Assembly (NCBI GenBank): GCA_024244705.1
Contig: JAAEOK010000093.1
Location: 1-45,026 of the forward strand
DNA: 45,026 nt
Direction: 5' to 3'
Source of the DNA: Alphaproteobacteria bacterium
Lineage (GTDB): Bacteria; Pseudomonadota; Alphaproteobacteria; JAAEOK01
In this document: piece after piece, positions 26,884-36,100 of the stretch
Position numbering within the stretch: position 1 is the first letter of the stretch
How the letters are laid out: each line of letters starts with the position of its first letter
Notes under the pieces: model-generated
What the model saw: only the letters and a program-made list of their open reading frames with translations
Told to the model about the DNA's origin: nothing
Databases searched by the model: none
Program-made: the position numbers and the translations under genes

Positions 26884-28482
26884 CTAATGCGGGCCGCGAC
26901 CGAATTCGAGGTCACGCAACCGGCGGCGCTTGATCTTGCCGGTCGCCGTCTTTGGCAAATCATCGACGAATTCAATTCGCCGCGGATACTTGTACGGCGC
27001 CGTCACGCGTTTGGTGTGGTCCTGAAGTTCCTCGATCAGAGCATCCGATGGGGTATGGCCGACGGCCACGACGATGAAGGCCTTGACCACCTCCCCGCGC
27101 TCCGGATGCGGGCTGGCGACCGCCGCGCATTCCTGAACGGCACGATGTTCCATCAACGCATTCTCGACTTCCAGCGGCCCGATCCGGTAGCCGGCGGAGT
27201 TGATCACGTCGTCCGATCGCCCGTGGTAATAAAGGTACCCATCCTTGTCCATCGACACCGTGTCGCCGGTCAGGAAAAATCTATCGCCGCCGATTTCGAC
27301 GATCGCCTGTTGGGTCAGTTCCGGGTCGCGCCAATAGCCGAGCATGAATTGCGGGCTGGGCAGCCCGACCGCCAGCTGCCCCGGTGCTTCCGTCGAAACC
27401 GGCTGATCCTGTTCATCGACGATGAGGATCCGGGTTCCCGGCAACGGGCGACCCATTGAGCCGGATTTCACCGGCATGGTATTGTAGTTGACGACGGTCA
27501 TAAGTGTTTCCGTCTGGCCATAGCCGTCGAGGAGCGGTGTGCCGGCCACTTCCCGCCACCGCGTCACGATTTCCGGGTTCACCGATTCGCCGGCGGATAT
27601 CGTCAGGCGCAGGGACGACAGATCGATGCCGGTGGTATCCGTTTGAATGAGCCGGCGCAATTCGGTGGCGGCGGCACAGAAAACGGTGACGCCATATTTC
27701 TCGATCAGTTCGAACCGGCCTCTGTCGTCGAACGGGCCGTTGTAAAAAAAGACGGTCGCGCCACAGCTCCACGGGCCAAAGAGGATGCTGGTTCCTGCCT
27801 TCGACCAACCGGTATCCGCCGTACACCACATCGTGTCGTCTTCGTAGAGATCGTTCCAGTACCAAGCCGAAACACGCCACGCGAAAAGCGCGCGCGAGGC
27901 GTGGAGAACGCCCTTCGGCTCACCCGCTGATCCGGAGGTGTAGAACATGATCGCCGGATCATCGATGCCGACCTCCGTCGGAGTCAGACGATCGCTTGTC
28001 GTCGACAGCGCGTCCTCGATCTCCACCCAACCCGATGCCTGGCCGACCGCCATTTGCACAGAGACGGACATGCCCTCGAATTTGGCCGTGTTGGCGGCGG
28101 TTGTGATGACGCCGCGGGCGCCGGAGTGATCGATGCGGTAAGCGAGATCCTTGGCTGTCAGCATCTCGACGCAGGGAATCGGTACGGCGCCGAGCTTGAG
28201 GCATCCGACGAGCGCGATGTGCCACATGGGAATCCGCGGCAGCATGATGACGACGCGATCGCCTTTTTCGATTCCCTGGTCCGCCAATAGTGCGGCAAAT
28301 CGGTTGCTCAGACTGGCGATTTCGGAGAATGTGAAGCGGCGCCGGTCCCCCGTCGCGTCACACCAGATCAGCGCCGTCTTATCGTTTCTTGCCGCCCGTG
28401 CGTCGACCACATCGGCGCCGAAATTGAACGTCGCCGGCAGTTCCCATTCGAAGTCGGCAAACGCCTTTTCATACGTCTCCAT
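26884..28482 (-). CDS. Acyl/aryl-CoA synthetase, medium-chain (ACSM)-like
   Basis: The enzyme activates a carboxylic acid to its CoA ester via an acyl-adenylate. It has the AMP-binding loop MFYTSGSAGEPKGV, the DGYGQTE motif, the hinge GRSDDVINSAGYRIGP, and the C-terminal lysine region TATGKIKRRRL. It resembles ACSM ligases for medium-chain or aryl acids. ATG 28482 gives the usual N-terminus (METYEKAF); ATG 28497 is also possible. It lies next to the aromatic block but on the other strand, so a second acid substrate is plausible. Confidence 0.85.
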   Translation of the reverse strand: METYEKAFADFEWELPATFNFGADVVDARAARNDKTALIWCDATGDRRRFTFSEIASLSNRFAALLADQGIEKGDRVVIMLPRIPMWHIALVGCLKLGAVPIPCVEMLTAKDLAYRIDHSGARGVITTAANTAKFEGMSVSVQMAVGQASGWVEIEDALSTTSDRLTPTEVGIDDPAIMFYTSGSAGEPKGVLHASRALFAWRVSAWYWNDLYEDDTMWCTADTGWSKAGTSILFGPWSCGATVFFYNGPFDDRGRFELIEKYGVTVFCAAATELRRLIQTDTTGIDLSSLRLTISAGESVNPEIVTRWREVAGTPLLDGYGQTETLMTVVNYNTMPVKSGSMGRPLPGTRILIVDEQDQPVSTEAPGQLAVGLPSPQFMLGYWRDPELTQQAIVEIGGDRFFLTGDTVSMDKDGYLYYHGRSDDVINSAGYRIGPLEVENALMEHRAVQECAAVASPHPERGEVVKAFIVVAVGHTPSDALIEELQDHTKRVTAPYKYPRRIEFVDDLPKTATGKIKRRRLRDLEFGRGPH

Positions 28483-28616
28483 TCGATGCCGCCGCATACC
28501 GCAACCCCGTATCTATCGCCGCCGCCGGTCAAGGGTGGCCCAGGCCCCATCGGAAAGGAAGTATTAACCGTATTTCCTCAGTATGGGCACGACTTCAAGC
28601 GTTCCGGAGCCCATCA

Positions 28617-29903
28617 GTGAATCAGGCCAGAGCGGCAAATCCGGCATCCGCGTTCTTGTCCGACCCAAGCACGCGACAGCGGGCAATCGTCCTCTTGGCG
28701 ATCGTGCTGCTGGTGCCCGGCGCCATCTATCTGGTGCGGGGAATCGACTACAATTTGCTGGTCGAGGGACCGGGCCTGCTCAACGAAGACGGCGGGCCGG
28801 CCGGTGTCGATTTCCTTGCCTTCTACAGTGCCGCGGTGGCGGTGTGGAAAGGTGCGGCGGGTGCTGTCTACGACATGGACGCCCTGTACACGATACAGCG
28901 CGCGGTCATTCGCGCCGATATCGTGGCGGTGCCATTCGCCTACCCGCCGCCCTACCTGATCTATGTCGCCCCCTTGGCGTGGCTGCCCTATACGGCGGCC
29001 CTGTGGGCATGGCTGATCGTCTTGTCGGGCGCCTGCCTCTATACCCTATGGCGGCTCGCGCCTCATCCGGTGACGCCCGCCGTCGCGCTCCTGTTTCCGG
29101 GCCTGGCCCAATCCTTTCTCGCCGGCCAAAACGGGCTATTGACCGTGGCCTTGATCGCCGGTGGCATTTCCCTGCTCGGCCGGCGCCCCTATATGTCGGG
29201 TGTTCTGTTGGGGCTGATGATTTTCAAGCCCCATATTGCCCTACTGGTTCCCATCTGCCTGCTCGCGGCGCGCGAATACCGAGCGCTGTCGGCATTTATC
29301 GGCACGGTCACGGCGGCCGCGTTCATTAGCGCGGTCTTGTTCGGATTCGCGCCGTGGTTCTTGTTCGTAGAGGCGGTGCAGAGCAGCCTGAACCTGATCG
29401 TCGATCACCGCATCCCTTGGGAGCGCATGCCGACGGCATTCGTTGCGGTCTACAACGCAACCGATTCCCTCATGGCGGCGCGCCTCTGCCAGCTTGCCAG
29501 TACGCTCACGGCGTTCGCCGCCTGCTTCATCGTGTGGCGGCGCACGGGCGATGCCTTCCCGCGGATGCTCGTTCTCGCCGTTTGCATCCCCCTCGCCACG
29601 CCCTATGGGTTCGATTACGACCTCGCGGTCCTCGCCGTTCCGATCGCCATTCTGGGTTGGCGCGTCTGGCAACATGGACCGAAGGATGGCGAGCTGTTGC
29701 TCCTGATCCTGTTGTGGGTGGCACCCTTACTGATTTGGATGGGCTCGGCGAGTTTCGGTTTCCAGATCGGTCCCATCGTCCTGATCGGCCTGGCAGTCTA
29801 TGCACTGACCACGGCGAGCGGCCGAGGAGGCGAAACCACGAGGCCGACGGACCCGGCCACGACGTCCATGCGAACCCCAGGACGGCGGCCGTTCCGATCC
29901 TGA
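28617..29903 (+). CDS. GT87-like (DUF2029) polytopic glycosyltransferase
   Basis: The 428-residue membrane protein has about ten hydrophobic helices and the GT87 pattern: an early periplasmic DFLAFYSAA segment with the likely catalytic acid, FAYPPPYLIYVAP, a central LAGQNGLLTVALI and MIFKPHIALLVP. GT87 enzymes use polyprenyl-phosphate sugars, such as mannosyl donors, outside the cytoplasm. GTG 28617 has GGAG about 8 bases upstream. The C-terminal 30 residues are disordered and basic. It stands alone, divergent from the CoA ligase. Confidence 0.78.
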   Translation: MNQARAANPASAFLSDPSTRQRAIVLLAIVLLVPGAIYLVRGIDYNLLVEGPGLLNEDGGPAGVDFLAFYSAAVAVWKGAAGAVYDMDALYTIQRAVIRADIVAVPFAYPPPYLIYVAPLAWLPYTAALWAWLIVLSGACLYTLWRLAPHPVTPAVALLFPGLAQSFLAGQNGLLTVALIAGGISLLGRRPYMSGVLLGLMIFKPHIALLVPICLLAAREYRALSAFIGTVTAAAFISAVLFGFAPWFLFVEAVQSSLNLIVDHRIPWERMPTAFVAVYNATDSLMAARLCQLASTLTAFAACFIVWRRTGDAFPRMLVLAVCIPLATPYGFDYDLAVLAVPIAILGWRVWQHGPKDGELLLLILLWVAPLLIWMGSASFGFQIGPIVLIGLAVYALTTASGRGGETTRPTDPATTSMRTPGRRPFRS

Positions 29904-29951
29904 GACGGTGGATGGCCGCCGGCCCGCCCCTTCGGCCCGATTTGGCCGCCT

Positions 29952-31193
29952 TCAGCCAGCCTGATTTCCGAGGAGATCGATCAATGTTCTGGCCACGACT
30001 TCGGTGGCCTTGCCGAGATCGTCGAGCGACAGGTGCTCGTCGGCGCCATGGGCATTGGCTTCCAGGATGTTATGTGGGCCGGCGCCATAGATGACGGTCG
30101 GAATGCCGGCCGCGGAATAGTGCCTGGCGTCGGTGTAGAGGGGGACGCCATGCGGCTTTATCGGCTCACCCATGATTTCGCTGCCATGCGCCACCAGCAG
30201 TTCGACGAGGCGTTCCGACCCGGGAACTGGCGCGAACGGCTCGGCCAGCAAAATCCGTCGAATGTCGACGGTAATGCCCGGGTAGGCCTTCGCGGCGGCA
30301 TTGATGACTTCGGATAATTCCGCCTCCGCGCCGACACCGCTTTCCTCCGGGATGAGGCGGCGGTCGATGCGGAAGGTCACGCGATCGGGCACGACGTTGG
30401 TGTTTATGCCGCCGGAAATGAGGCCGACGACGAGCGACGGAGAGTCAATCCCTTCGATGGCCGAATGGACATCGGCAAAGCCACGGCGGTGGGCATAGAG
30501 CGCGTTCAGAACCCCCGATGCCGCCTCCAATGCATCGACGCCGGTATGGGGCATCGCGGCATGCGCCTGTCGGCCGCGGACCTGGACTTCCAGGTGCAAG
30601 GCGCCGTTATGGGCGGTGACGATGCCGTAGGCGAACCCGGCCGCGATGGCATAGTCGGGCTTGGTCAGGCCCTGATCGATCAGCCATTTGGGACCGATGA
30701 CGCCGCCGGCCTCCTCGTCATAGGTGAAATGGAGTTCCACCGTTCCGCCGAGCTTGGCACCGACCGCCTCGATCGCGCGCAACGCGAAGGTATAGGTGGC
30801 AAAGTCCGATTTCGATACCGCCACGCCGCGGCCATACATATGCCCATCATGAATTTCAGCGCCGTAGGGATCCCTGGTCCATCCGTCTCCCGGCGGAACC
30901 ACGTCCCCGTGGGCATTGAGTGCGACCACCGGCCCATCGCCGAAACGGCGGCGCACGATCAGATTGATAGCCGAGACCATCCCGTTCGCCCTGACCAAGT
31001 CGCCGGGAACGACATGACGCTCGACCTCAAAGCCCATCGCCTGCAGCGCCGCGGCCGCGCGTTCGGCATGTTCGTAGCAATTGCCCGGCGGATTGTCGGA
31101 CGGCACGCTCACCATCTCGGCGAGAAAGGCGACCTGCTCGTCACGAAGTTGCTGGATCCGGTCGTGAACTTCCTGATGAAACGATTTTGTCAT
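29952..31193 (-). CDS. M20-family metallohydrolase (ArgE/DapE-like) with non-canonical metal site
   Basis: The fold is M20: HGDVVP (His95, Asp97), DEE (159-161, catalytic Glu160 and ligand Glu161), a lid/dimerisation domain (about 200-310), and His382 near the C-terminus. The bridging Asp of the YGRGxxD motif is Val126 (GRGVAVSKSD), and the later Glu/Asp ligand position is Gly186. Two of five usual ligands are therefore absent, although the frame is intact. It follows PuuE by 4 bases in the urate operon. By position it could act on allantoate, ureidoglycolate or another ureide, but no activity can be claimed from sequence. Confidence 0.8.
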   Translation of the reverse strand: MTKSFHQEVHDRIQQLRDEQVAFLAEMVSVPSDNPPGNCYEHAERAAAALQAMGFEVERHVVPGDLVRANGMVSAINLIVRRRFGDGPVVALNAHGDVVPPGDGWTRDPYGAEIHDGHMYGRGVAVSKSDFATYTFALRAIEAVGAKLGGTVELHFTYDEEAGGVIGPKWLIDQGLTKPDYAIAAGFAYGIVTAHNGALHLEVQVRGRQAHAAMPHTGVDALEAASGVLNALYAHRRGFADVHSAIEGIDSPSLVVGLISGGINTNVVPDRVTFRIDRRLIPEESGVGAEAELSEVINAAAKAYPGITVDIRRILLAEPFAPVPGSERLVELLVAHGSEIMGEPIKPHGVPLYTDARHYSAAGIPTVIYGAGPHNILEANAHGADEHLSLDDLGKATEVVARTLIDLLGNQAG

Positions 31194-31197
31194 GGTG

Positions 31198-32115
31198 CTA
31201 TCGCCTTGCCGGATGATGTTTTATCCAATGGCGTGCGATATCCGCCCGCCGACAGATCCAGACCTTGTCATGGTCCTGCACGTAGTCGAGAAATCGAGCC
31301 AATGATGCGGCGCGACCGGGTCTGCCGACGAGGCGGCAATGCAGCCCCACCGACATCATCTTCGGCGTCGCCTCGCCCTCCGCGTACAGGACGTCGAACG
31401 AATCCTTGAGATAGGAGAAGAACTGGTCGCCGGCATTGAATCCCTGCGCGGTCGCGAATCGCATGTCATTGGCGTCCAACGTATACGGAACGATGAGGTG
31501 GTCCCTGCCGGACACCGAGACCCAATACGGCAGGTCATCGTTGTAGGCGTCGGCATCGTATAGGAATCCGCCCTCCTCGACGACGAGACGGCGCGTATTG
31601 GGACTCATGCGACCGGTGTACCAGCCCACGGGGCGCTTGCCTGAAAGGTCACGAATGGTCTTTACCGCCAGCTTCAGATGGTCGCGTTCCGTTTCCTCGT
31701 CGACATACTGATAGTCGATCCAGCGCCAGCCATGGCTGGCGATTTCGTGACGCCCCTCGACCATCGCGGCGGCGGCATCGGGATTACGGGCCAAGGCCAT
31801 GGCGACGGCGAACACGGTGACGCGAATTCCGCGGTCTTCGAACAGGCGCATCAGGCGCCAGAACCCGGCGCGCGAGCCGTATTCATAGATCGATTCCATG
31901 TTCATGTTGCGCGCGCCATACAGCGGCTCCGCACCGACGATCTCGGACAGAAAAGCTTCCGATGCGGGATCGCCATGAAGGATATTGTTCTCGCCGCCCT
32001 CCTCGTAGTTCAGCACGATCTGAACTGCGACGCGCGCACCCTTGGGCCAGTTCGCATGGGGCGGACGTGGGCCGTAGCCCACCATGTCGCGCGGGTAGCG
32101 TTGCCTCTTCTGCAT
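31198..32115 (-). CDS. puuE: Allantoinase PuuE (polysaccharide-deacetylase-fold)
   Basis: PuuE opens the allantoin ring to allantoate and is unrelated to the amidohydrolase-type allantoinases. The 305-residue protein matches Pseudomonas PuuE closely: YPRDMVGYG near the start, LNYEEGGENNILHGD, MNMESIYEYGSRAG, HGWRWIDYQYVDEETERDH, GWYTGRMSPNTRRL and a C-terminal DIARHWI. It lies between puuD (6 bases) and the M20 gene (4 bases). In some genomes this gene is linked or fused to an OHCU decarboxylase; here it stands without one. Confidence 0.93.
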   Translation of the reverse strand: MQKRQRYPRDMVGYGPRPPHANWPKGARVAVQIVLNYEEGGENNILHGDPASEAFLSEIVGAEPLYGARNMNMESIYEYGSRAGFWRLMRLFEDRGIRVTVFAVAMALARNPDAAAAMVEGRHEIASHGWRWIDYQYVDEETERDHLKLAVKTIRDLSGKRPVGWYTGRMSPNTRRLVVEEGGFLYDADAYNDDLPYWVSVSGRDHLIVPYTLDANDMRFATAQGFNAGDQFFSYLKDSFDVLYAEGEATPKMMSVGLHCRLVGRPGRAASLARFLDYVQDHDKVWICRRADIARHWIKHHPARR

Positions 32116-32121
32116 GGTCAG

Positions 32122-33321
32122 CTAATCGATTTCGGCGCCCTGCGCGATCCATCGGCGCAGGATTTCGCGTTCGGCGTCGGTCATTTCGGTAAGATTGCCC
32201 GGCGGCATGACGTCCGATTGCAGAGACTGGGCATCGATTTCAGCGGCGCGCGCCTGGATTTGTTCCGGCGTGTCGTACATCACGCCTTTTGGCGCCACGT
32301 CGACATATTCGCCGCTCGGCTCCGCGGAATGGCAGATACCGCAACGCACGTCGATGATCGTGCGAACGTCGACGAACGCCACCTTATCGCCCCCCGCGTC
32401 CGAACGGATGGCCGCCTGGCCAAGCCATATTCCGAGCAGCAACAACATACCCGCGGCACCGGCGGCCACGAACAAGAGACCCTGCTTCTCCTTGCCCTTG
32501 TTGCGCAGATTGAAAAAGTGCCGGATCGACGCGCCAACCAAAACCAAAAGCCCGAGGATGAGCCAATTGAGGTCGTTCCCGTAGGTCCCCGCATAGTGGC
32601 CGCTGATCATGAGGAACAGCACCGGCAGCGTCATGTAATTGTTGTGGACGGATCGGTTCTTGGCCCGCTCGGCGGCGGCTTTATCGGGCTGGCGCCCGGC
32701 CTTGGTCGCGTCGACCAATTCGCGCTGCGATGGAATGATGCGCATCCATACGTTGGCCGCCATCAGCGTGCCCATCATCGCGCCGACATGGAGATAGGCC
32801 GCGCGGTCGCTCATGAAATGGGTTAGCCCCCAGGCGATCAACAACATCAGCAAAAACGAAATGAGCGCGGCGACCTTCGGTGAATTCATGGCGAAGCCGG
32901 AATTCCACAGCGTGTCGTAGACGAACCAGGCAACGATCAGCGTGGCCAGACCGAGCACGATCGTGCCGCCGACACCGAGGCCGGAGGGCTCCGACGGCAT
33001 CGTATAGACGCTGGCACCGACATAGTAGATCAGAACCAGCAAGAAGAATCCGGTGATCCAGGTAAACCCGGCTTCCCACTTGACCCAGTGCAGTGTCTTG
33101 GGAATGTCGGCCGGCGCCAACTGGATTTTGATCATGTTGTAAAAGCCGCCGCTATGGACCATCCACAGGTTGCCCTCGATCTTATCGTCACCATCCTTGG
33201 GCGGCTCGATATGGCTGTCGAGCCAATTGAAAAAGAACGACGATCCAATCCACGCGATTCCGGTGACGATATGCGCCCAGCGCAGAATCAGATTGAGCCA
33301 ATCGCTGAATATGGCTTCCAC
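32122..33321 (-). CDS. puuD: Urate hydroxylase PuuD (membrane cytochrome c-type)
   Basis: PuuD oxidises urate to 5-hydroxyisourate and passes electrons to the respiratory chain rather than to oxygen. The N-terminal two-thirds has about eight TM helices starting WLNLILRWAHIVTGIAWIG. A C-terminal cytochrome c domain has the heme motif CGICH (Cys327, Cys330, His331). GTG 33321 is chosen because AAGGAG lies 7 bases upstream and the product begins MEAIFSDW as in relatives; the longer ORF reads back into the regulator gene. It is 17 bases after the GntR gene, so regulator and pathway are probably co-transcribed. Confidence 0.92.
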   Translation of the reverse strand: MEAIFSDWLNLILRWAHIVTGIAWIGSSFFFNWLDSHIEPPKDGDDKIEGNLWMVHSGGFYNMIKIQLAPADIPKTLHWVKWEAGFTWITGFFLLVLIYYVGASVYTMPSEPSGLGVGGTIVLGLATLIVAWFVYDTLWNSGFAMNSPKVAALISFLLMLLIAWGLTHFMSDRAAYLHVGAMMGTLMAANVWMRIIPSQRELVDATKAGRQPDKAAAERAKNRSVHNNYMTLPVLFLMISGHYAGTYGNDLNWLILGLLVLVGASIRHFFNLRNKGKEKQGLLFVAAGAAGMLLLLGIWLGQAAIRSDAGGDKVAFVDVRTIIDVRCGICHSAEPSGEYVDVAPKGVMYDTPEQIQARAAEIDAQSLQSDVMPPGNLTEMTDAEREILRRWIAQGAEID

Positions 33322-33338
33322 GTCCCTGCTCCTTGTCC

Positions 33339-34064
33339 TTAATTGTTGGCGGCTTCGGCAAATATTTCGTTCAGATTGAGCGAGCCGCCGCCCGCCTCGA
33401 GTTTCAATTTCTGTTCGCACACCTGAAGATGGCGGTTCATGAGATCGATCGCCTGTCCACTATCGCCGCTGGCGATGGCGCCGATGATCGCCCGATGCTC
33501 GTCAAACGAGCACGCTGAGTTCCCAGGCGTCTCATAAATCGCGATAACCAGCGAAGTCCGCGACACCAATTCCCGCAAGAAGTCGACGATGACGCCGTTT
33601 CCCGCATGCTCCGCAAGTCGAATATGAAAGTCGCCGGAAAGACGAATCCAGTGGCCGCGATCGCCGTCCGAGAACGCGGCCTCCTCCTCATCGACAAGAT
33701 TCCGAAGCGCGTCGATCTGCTCGCTGGATATCCTTCCCAATAGATTCTCGATCACCGCTTTCTCCAATATGCGGCGGGTCTGGAAGACCTCTCGGGCCTG
33801 TTCCACCGACGGGCTCGCCACGACGGCGCCACGATTGGGTCGTATCTCCACGATATTGTCGCGACTGAGCCGGAAAAGTGCCTTGCGAATTACCGTTCGG
33901 CTGACGCCAAAGACTTCGCCCAAGGAATCTTCGGCGAGTTTTGTTCCCGGCGGAAGCTTGTGTGCCAGAATGGCATCATAGACCGCTCGGTAGACCGCTT
34001 CATCGCCCGTAACCGAACGCGGATCAGTGTTTTGCTTGCGAATCGCGGCAATCTCAGAAGCCAT
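33339..34064 (-). CDS. GntR/FadR-family (FCD domain) transcriptional regulator
   Basis: The 241-residue protein has an N-terminal winged helix-turn-helix (about 22-85, with VFGVSRTVIRKALFRL). An all-helical FCD ligand-binding domain (about 90-215) follows, with putative metal or ligand histidines His147, His190 and His212. AAAGGAG lies 6 bases before ATG 34064. It is first in the puuD-puuE-M20 transcript and divergent from uraH-xdh, so it probably controls both arms, with a purine or ureide effector. Repression or activation cannot be told from sequence. Confidence 0.9.
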   Translation of the reverse strand: MASEIAAIRKQNTDPRSVTGDEAVYRAVYDAILAHKLPPGTKLAEDSLGEVFGVSRTVIRKALFRLSRDNIVEIRPNRGAVVASPSVEQAREVFQTRRILEKAVIENLLGRISSEQIDALRNLVDEEEAAFSDGDRGHWIRLSGDFHIRLAEHAGNGVIVDFLRELVSRTSLVIAIYETPGNSACSFDEHRAIIGAIASGDSGQAIDLMNRHLQVCEQKLKLEAGGGSLNLNEIFAEAANN

Positions 34065-34252
34065 TTTGTCTCCTTTTTCCATTCCAGACCCTTGCCCCCA
34101 TGATTATTGAATACACTTCTTTTATAAAAATGGATACAATTTAATGGACAACGATGCTAAATTGCTTTTTGTTAACATTTGGCAGCAGCCAGCAAGAACA
34201 TAAGCTGGGCGGCACCGATCCGCTCGGATAGAACAGGCAGGAGGAGACGAAT
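34065..34252. promoter_or_regulatory. Divergent control region of the purine island
   Basis: This 188-base spacer separates the leftward regulator/puuD operon from the rightward uraH/xdh operon. Its centre is AT-rich with TATAAA at 34123-34128. GAATACA (34109-34115) and GGATACA (34132-34138) form a direct repeat 23 bases apart. TGGATACA and TGGACAAC (34131-34152) form a second, shorter pair. These are candidate GntR/FCD sites. GGAGGAG lies just before the uraH start. No individual -35/-10 pair is convincing. Confidence 0.4.
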
Positions 34253-34606
34253 ATGGGCCGTCTGACGACGCACGTGCTGGATGCGGCCCGCGGCGTACCC
34301 GGCGCCGGGATCGCAATCGATCTCTATAGAATGGAGGACGGCGAGCGCGTCCACATAGCCGCGACCGAGACCAATGGCGATGGACGGTGCAACGGGCCGC
34401 TTCTTGAAGGCGAAGGGTTCGCCGCCGGCGTCTACGAACTGGTCTTCCAGACAGCCGCCTATTTTCGAAATTCCGACATCGAGCTGCCCGATCCGCCATT
34501 CCTCGACGCCGTGGTCGTGAGATTTGGCGTGTCGGATACCGAATCGCACTATCATGTGCCGATACTCGTTTCGCCGTGGAGCTACACGACCTATCGCGGG
34601 AGCTGA
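34253..34606 (+). CDS. uraH: 5-hydroxyisourate hydrolase (transthyretin-like)
   Basis: UraH hydrolyses the PuuD product to OHCU. The 117-residue protein has the family hallmarks LTTHVLD with His7, Arg45 in NGDGRCN, HYHVP (His99 and His101) and the C-terminal tetrapeptide YRGS. AGGAGGAG precedes ATG 34253. It is first in the rightward operon, 6 bases before xdhA. It has no signal peptide, so it should be cytoplasmic. Confidence 0.96.
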   Translation: MGRLTTHVLDAARGVPGAGIAIDLYRMEDGERVHIAATETNGDGRCNGPLLEGEGFAAGVYELVFQTAAYFRNSDIELPDPPFLDAVVVRFGVSDTESHYHVPILVSPWSYTTYRGS

Positions 34607-34612
34607 TCGCAA

Positions 34613-36097
34613 ATGCCCCCTAAGACAAAACCGCATGCAGAAGACCACGCCACCATTCGATTCATGCTGAACGATGAACTGCGCGAGGTCGACGACATCG
34701 ATCCGAATACGACGGTGCTCAATTATCTAAGGTTGCAAGAACAAGAAACCGGCACCAAGGAAGGCTGCGCCGAAGGCGATTGCGGCGCATGCTCCGTCGT
34801 GCTCGGCGAGGTCGATAACGGACGCATTCGTTATCGGACGGTCAACGCTTGCATCCTCTTTCTACCGGTGGTCGATGGCAAGCAACTTATTACAGTCGAA
34901 GGGTTGCGACAGACGGATGGAAGCCTTCACCCGGTACAGCAGGCCCTGGTCGACTTGCACGGTTCGCAATGCGGCTTCTGCACCCCGGGCTTCGTCATGT
35001 CGATGTTTGCCCTCTACAAGCACAATCCGTCGCCGACGCGTCAGCAGATCAATGATTGCCTCGCCGGAAATCTCTGCCGATGCACGGGATACCGGCCGAT
35101 CGTCGAGGCCGCCGCGAACATGCATGGCTATGGCAAGAAGGATCATTTCTCGGCGGCGGAAAAGCGGACCGTAAAGCTGCTCAAATCCTTGCAGCGGTCC
35201 GATACGCTATTGCTAAAATCCGGTAATCGCCGATACTTCGCGCCGATTTCCTCTGACGGCGTGGCCGAAATATTCGCCCGAAATCCCGATGCTTGCCTGC
35301 TCGCCGGCGGTACCGACGTCGGGCTGATCGCGACCAAGGATCATAAGGATCTCGATACATTGATTTACACCGGCGGTGCCCGCGATCTGGCCTCGGTGGA
35401 GGTTGGCGGCGATTCGATCGAAATCGGGGCCGCCGCGACCTATAGCGACGCCCTCGACGCCATCAGTCGCGAGTACGATGACTTCGGCGAAGTCCTGCGC
35501 CGCCTTGGCTCGGTACAGGTTCGGAACGCAGGAACCATGGTCGGCAATATCGGCAATGCCTCTCCGATCGGCGATTCTAGCCCGTTGCTGATCGCCCTCG
35601 ACGCCAAGGTCATTCTCCGCAAGGGCGCCAAGCGACGCACGCTGGATCTCGGGGCGTTTTTCGTCGGCTACCGAAAGACCCAATTGCGGCGCGGCGAATT
35701 CATCGAGAAGATCGTGTTGCCGCGGTCGCGGCCGGACACCGTGTTTCGCGCCTACAAGATCTCGAAGCGTTTCGACCAGGACATTTCCGCTGCCTGCGGC
35801 GCGTTTGCCGTCCGTCTCGAGGGCGGCCGGGTGCGGGACATCCGCATTTGTTTCGGCGGCATGGCGGCGACCCCGAAACGAGCAACGGCGGCCGAAGCGG
35901 CAATAAAGGGCCGCGTCTGGTCGCTGTCGACGGTCTCTGGCGGGATGGCCGCCATGGAATCGGATTATGAGCCCTTGACCGACATGCGCGCTTCCCGCGA
36001 TTACCGCCTCACGGTCGCGAAGAACCTGCTCTACAAATTCTATCTCGAGACCACGGACGGTGCCGCCGAGACCCGCGTCGTGGCATATGGGACATAG
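34613..36097 (+). CDS. xdhA: Xanthine dehydrogenase small subunit (2Fe-2S and FAD)
   Basis: The electron-transfer subunit (494 residues) carries a plant-type 2Fe-2S cluster (Cys52, Cys57, Cys60, Cys80) and a second 2Fe-2S cluster (Cys120, Cys123, Cys155, Cys157). An FAD domain with LLAGGTDVGLI and TMVGNIGNASPIGD follows, then a CO-dehydrogenase-flavoprotein C-terminal domain. It passes electrons from the Mo site of XdhB to NAD+. Order and spacing (4 bases to xdhB) are those of the Rhodobacter-type two-subunit enzyme. Confidence 0.95.
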   Translation: MPPKTKPHAEDHATIRFMLNDELREVDDIDPNTTVLNYLRLQEQETGTKEGCAEGDCGACSVVLGEVDNGRIRYRTVNACILFLPVVDGKQLITVEGLRQTDGSLHPVQQALVDLHGSQCGFCTPGFVMSMFALYKHNPSPTRQQINDCLAGNLCRCTGYRPIVEAAANMHGYGKKDHFSAAEKRTVKLLKSLQRSDTLLLKSGNRRYFAPISSDGVAEIFARNPDACLLAGGTDVGLIATKDHKDLDTLIYTGGARDLASVEVGGDSIEIGAAATYSDALDAISREYDDFGEVLRRLGSVQVRNAGTMVGNIGNASPIGDSSPLLIALDAKVILRKGAKRRTLDLGAFFVGYRKTQLRRGEFIEKIVLPRSRPDTVFRAYKISKRFDQDISAACGAFAVRLEGGRVRDIRICFGGMAATPKRATAAEAAIKGRVWSLSTVSGGMAAMESDYEPLTDMRASRDYRLTVAKNLLYKFYLETTDGAAETRVVAYGT

Positions 36098-36100
36098 ACC

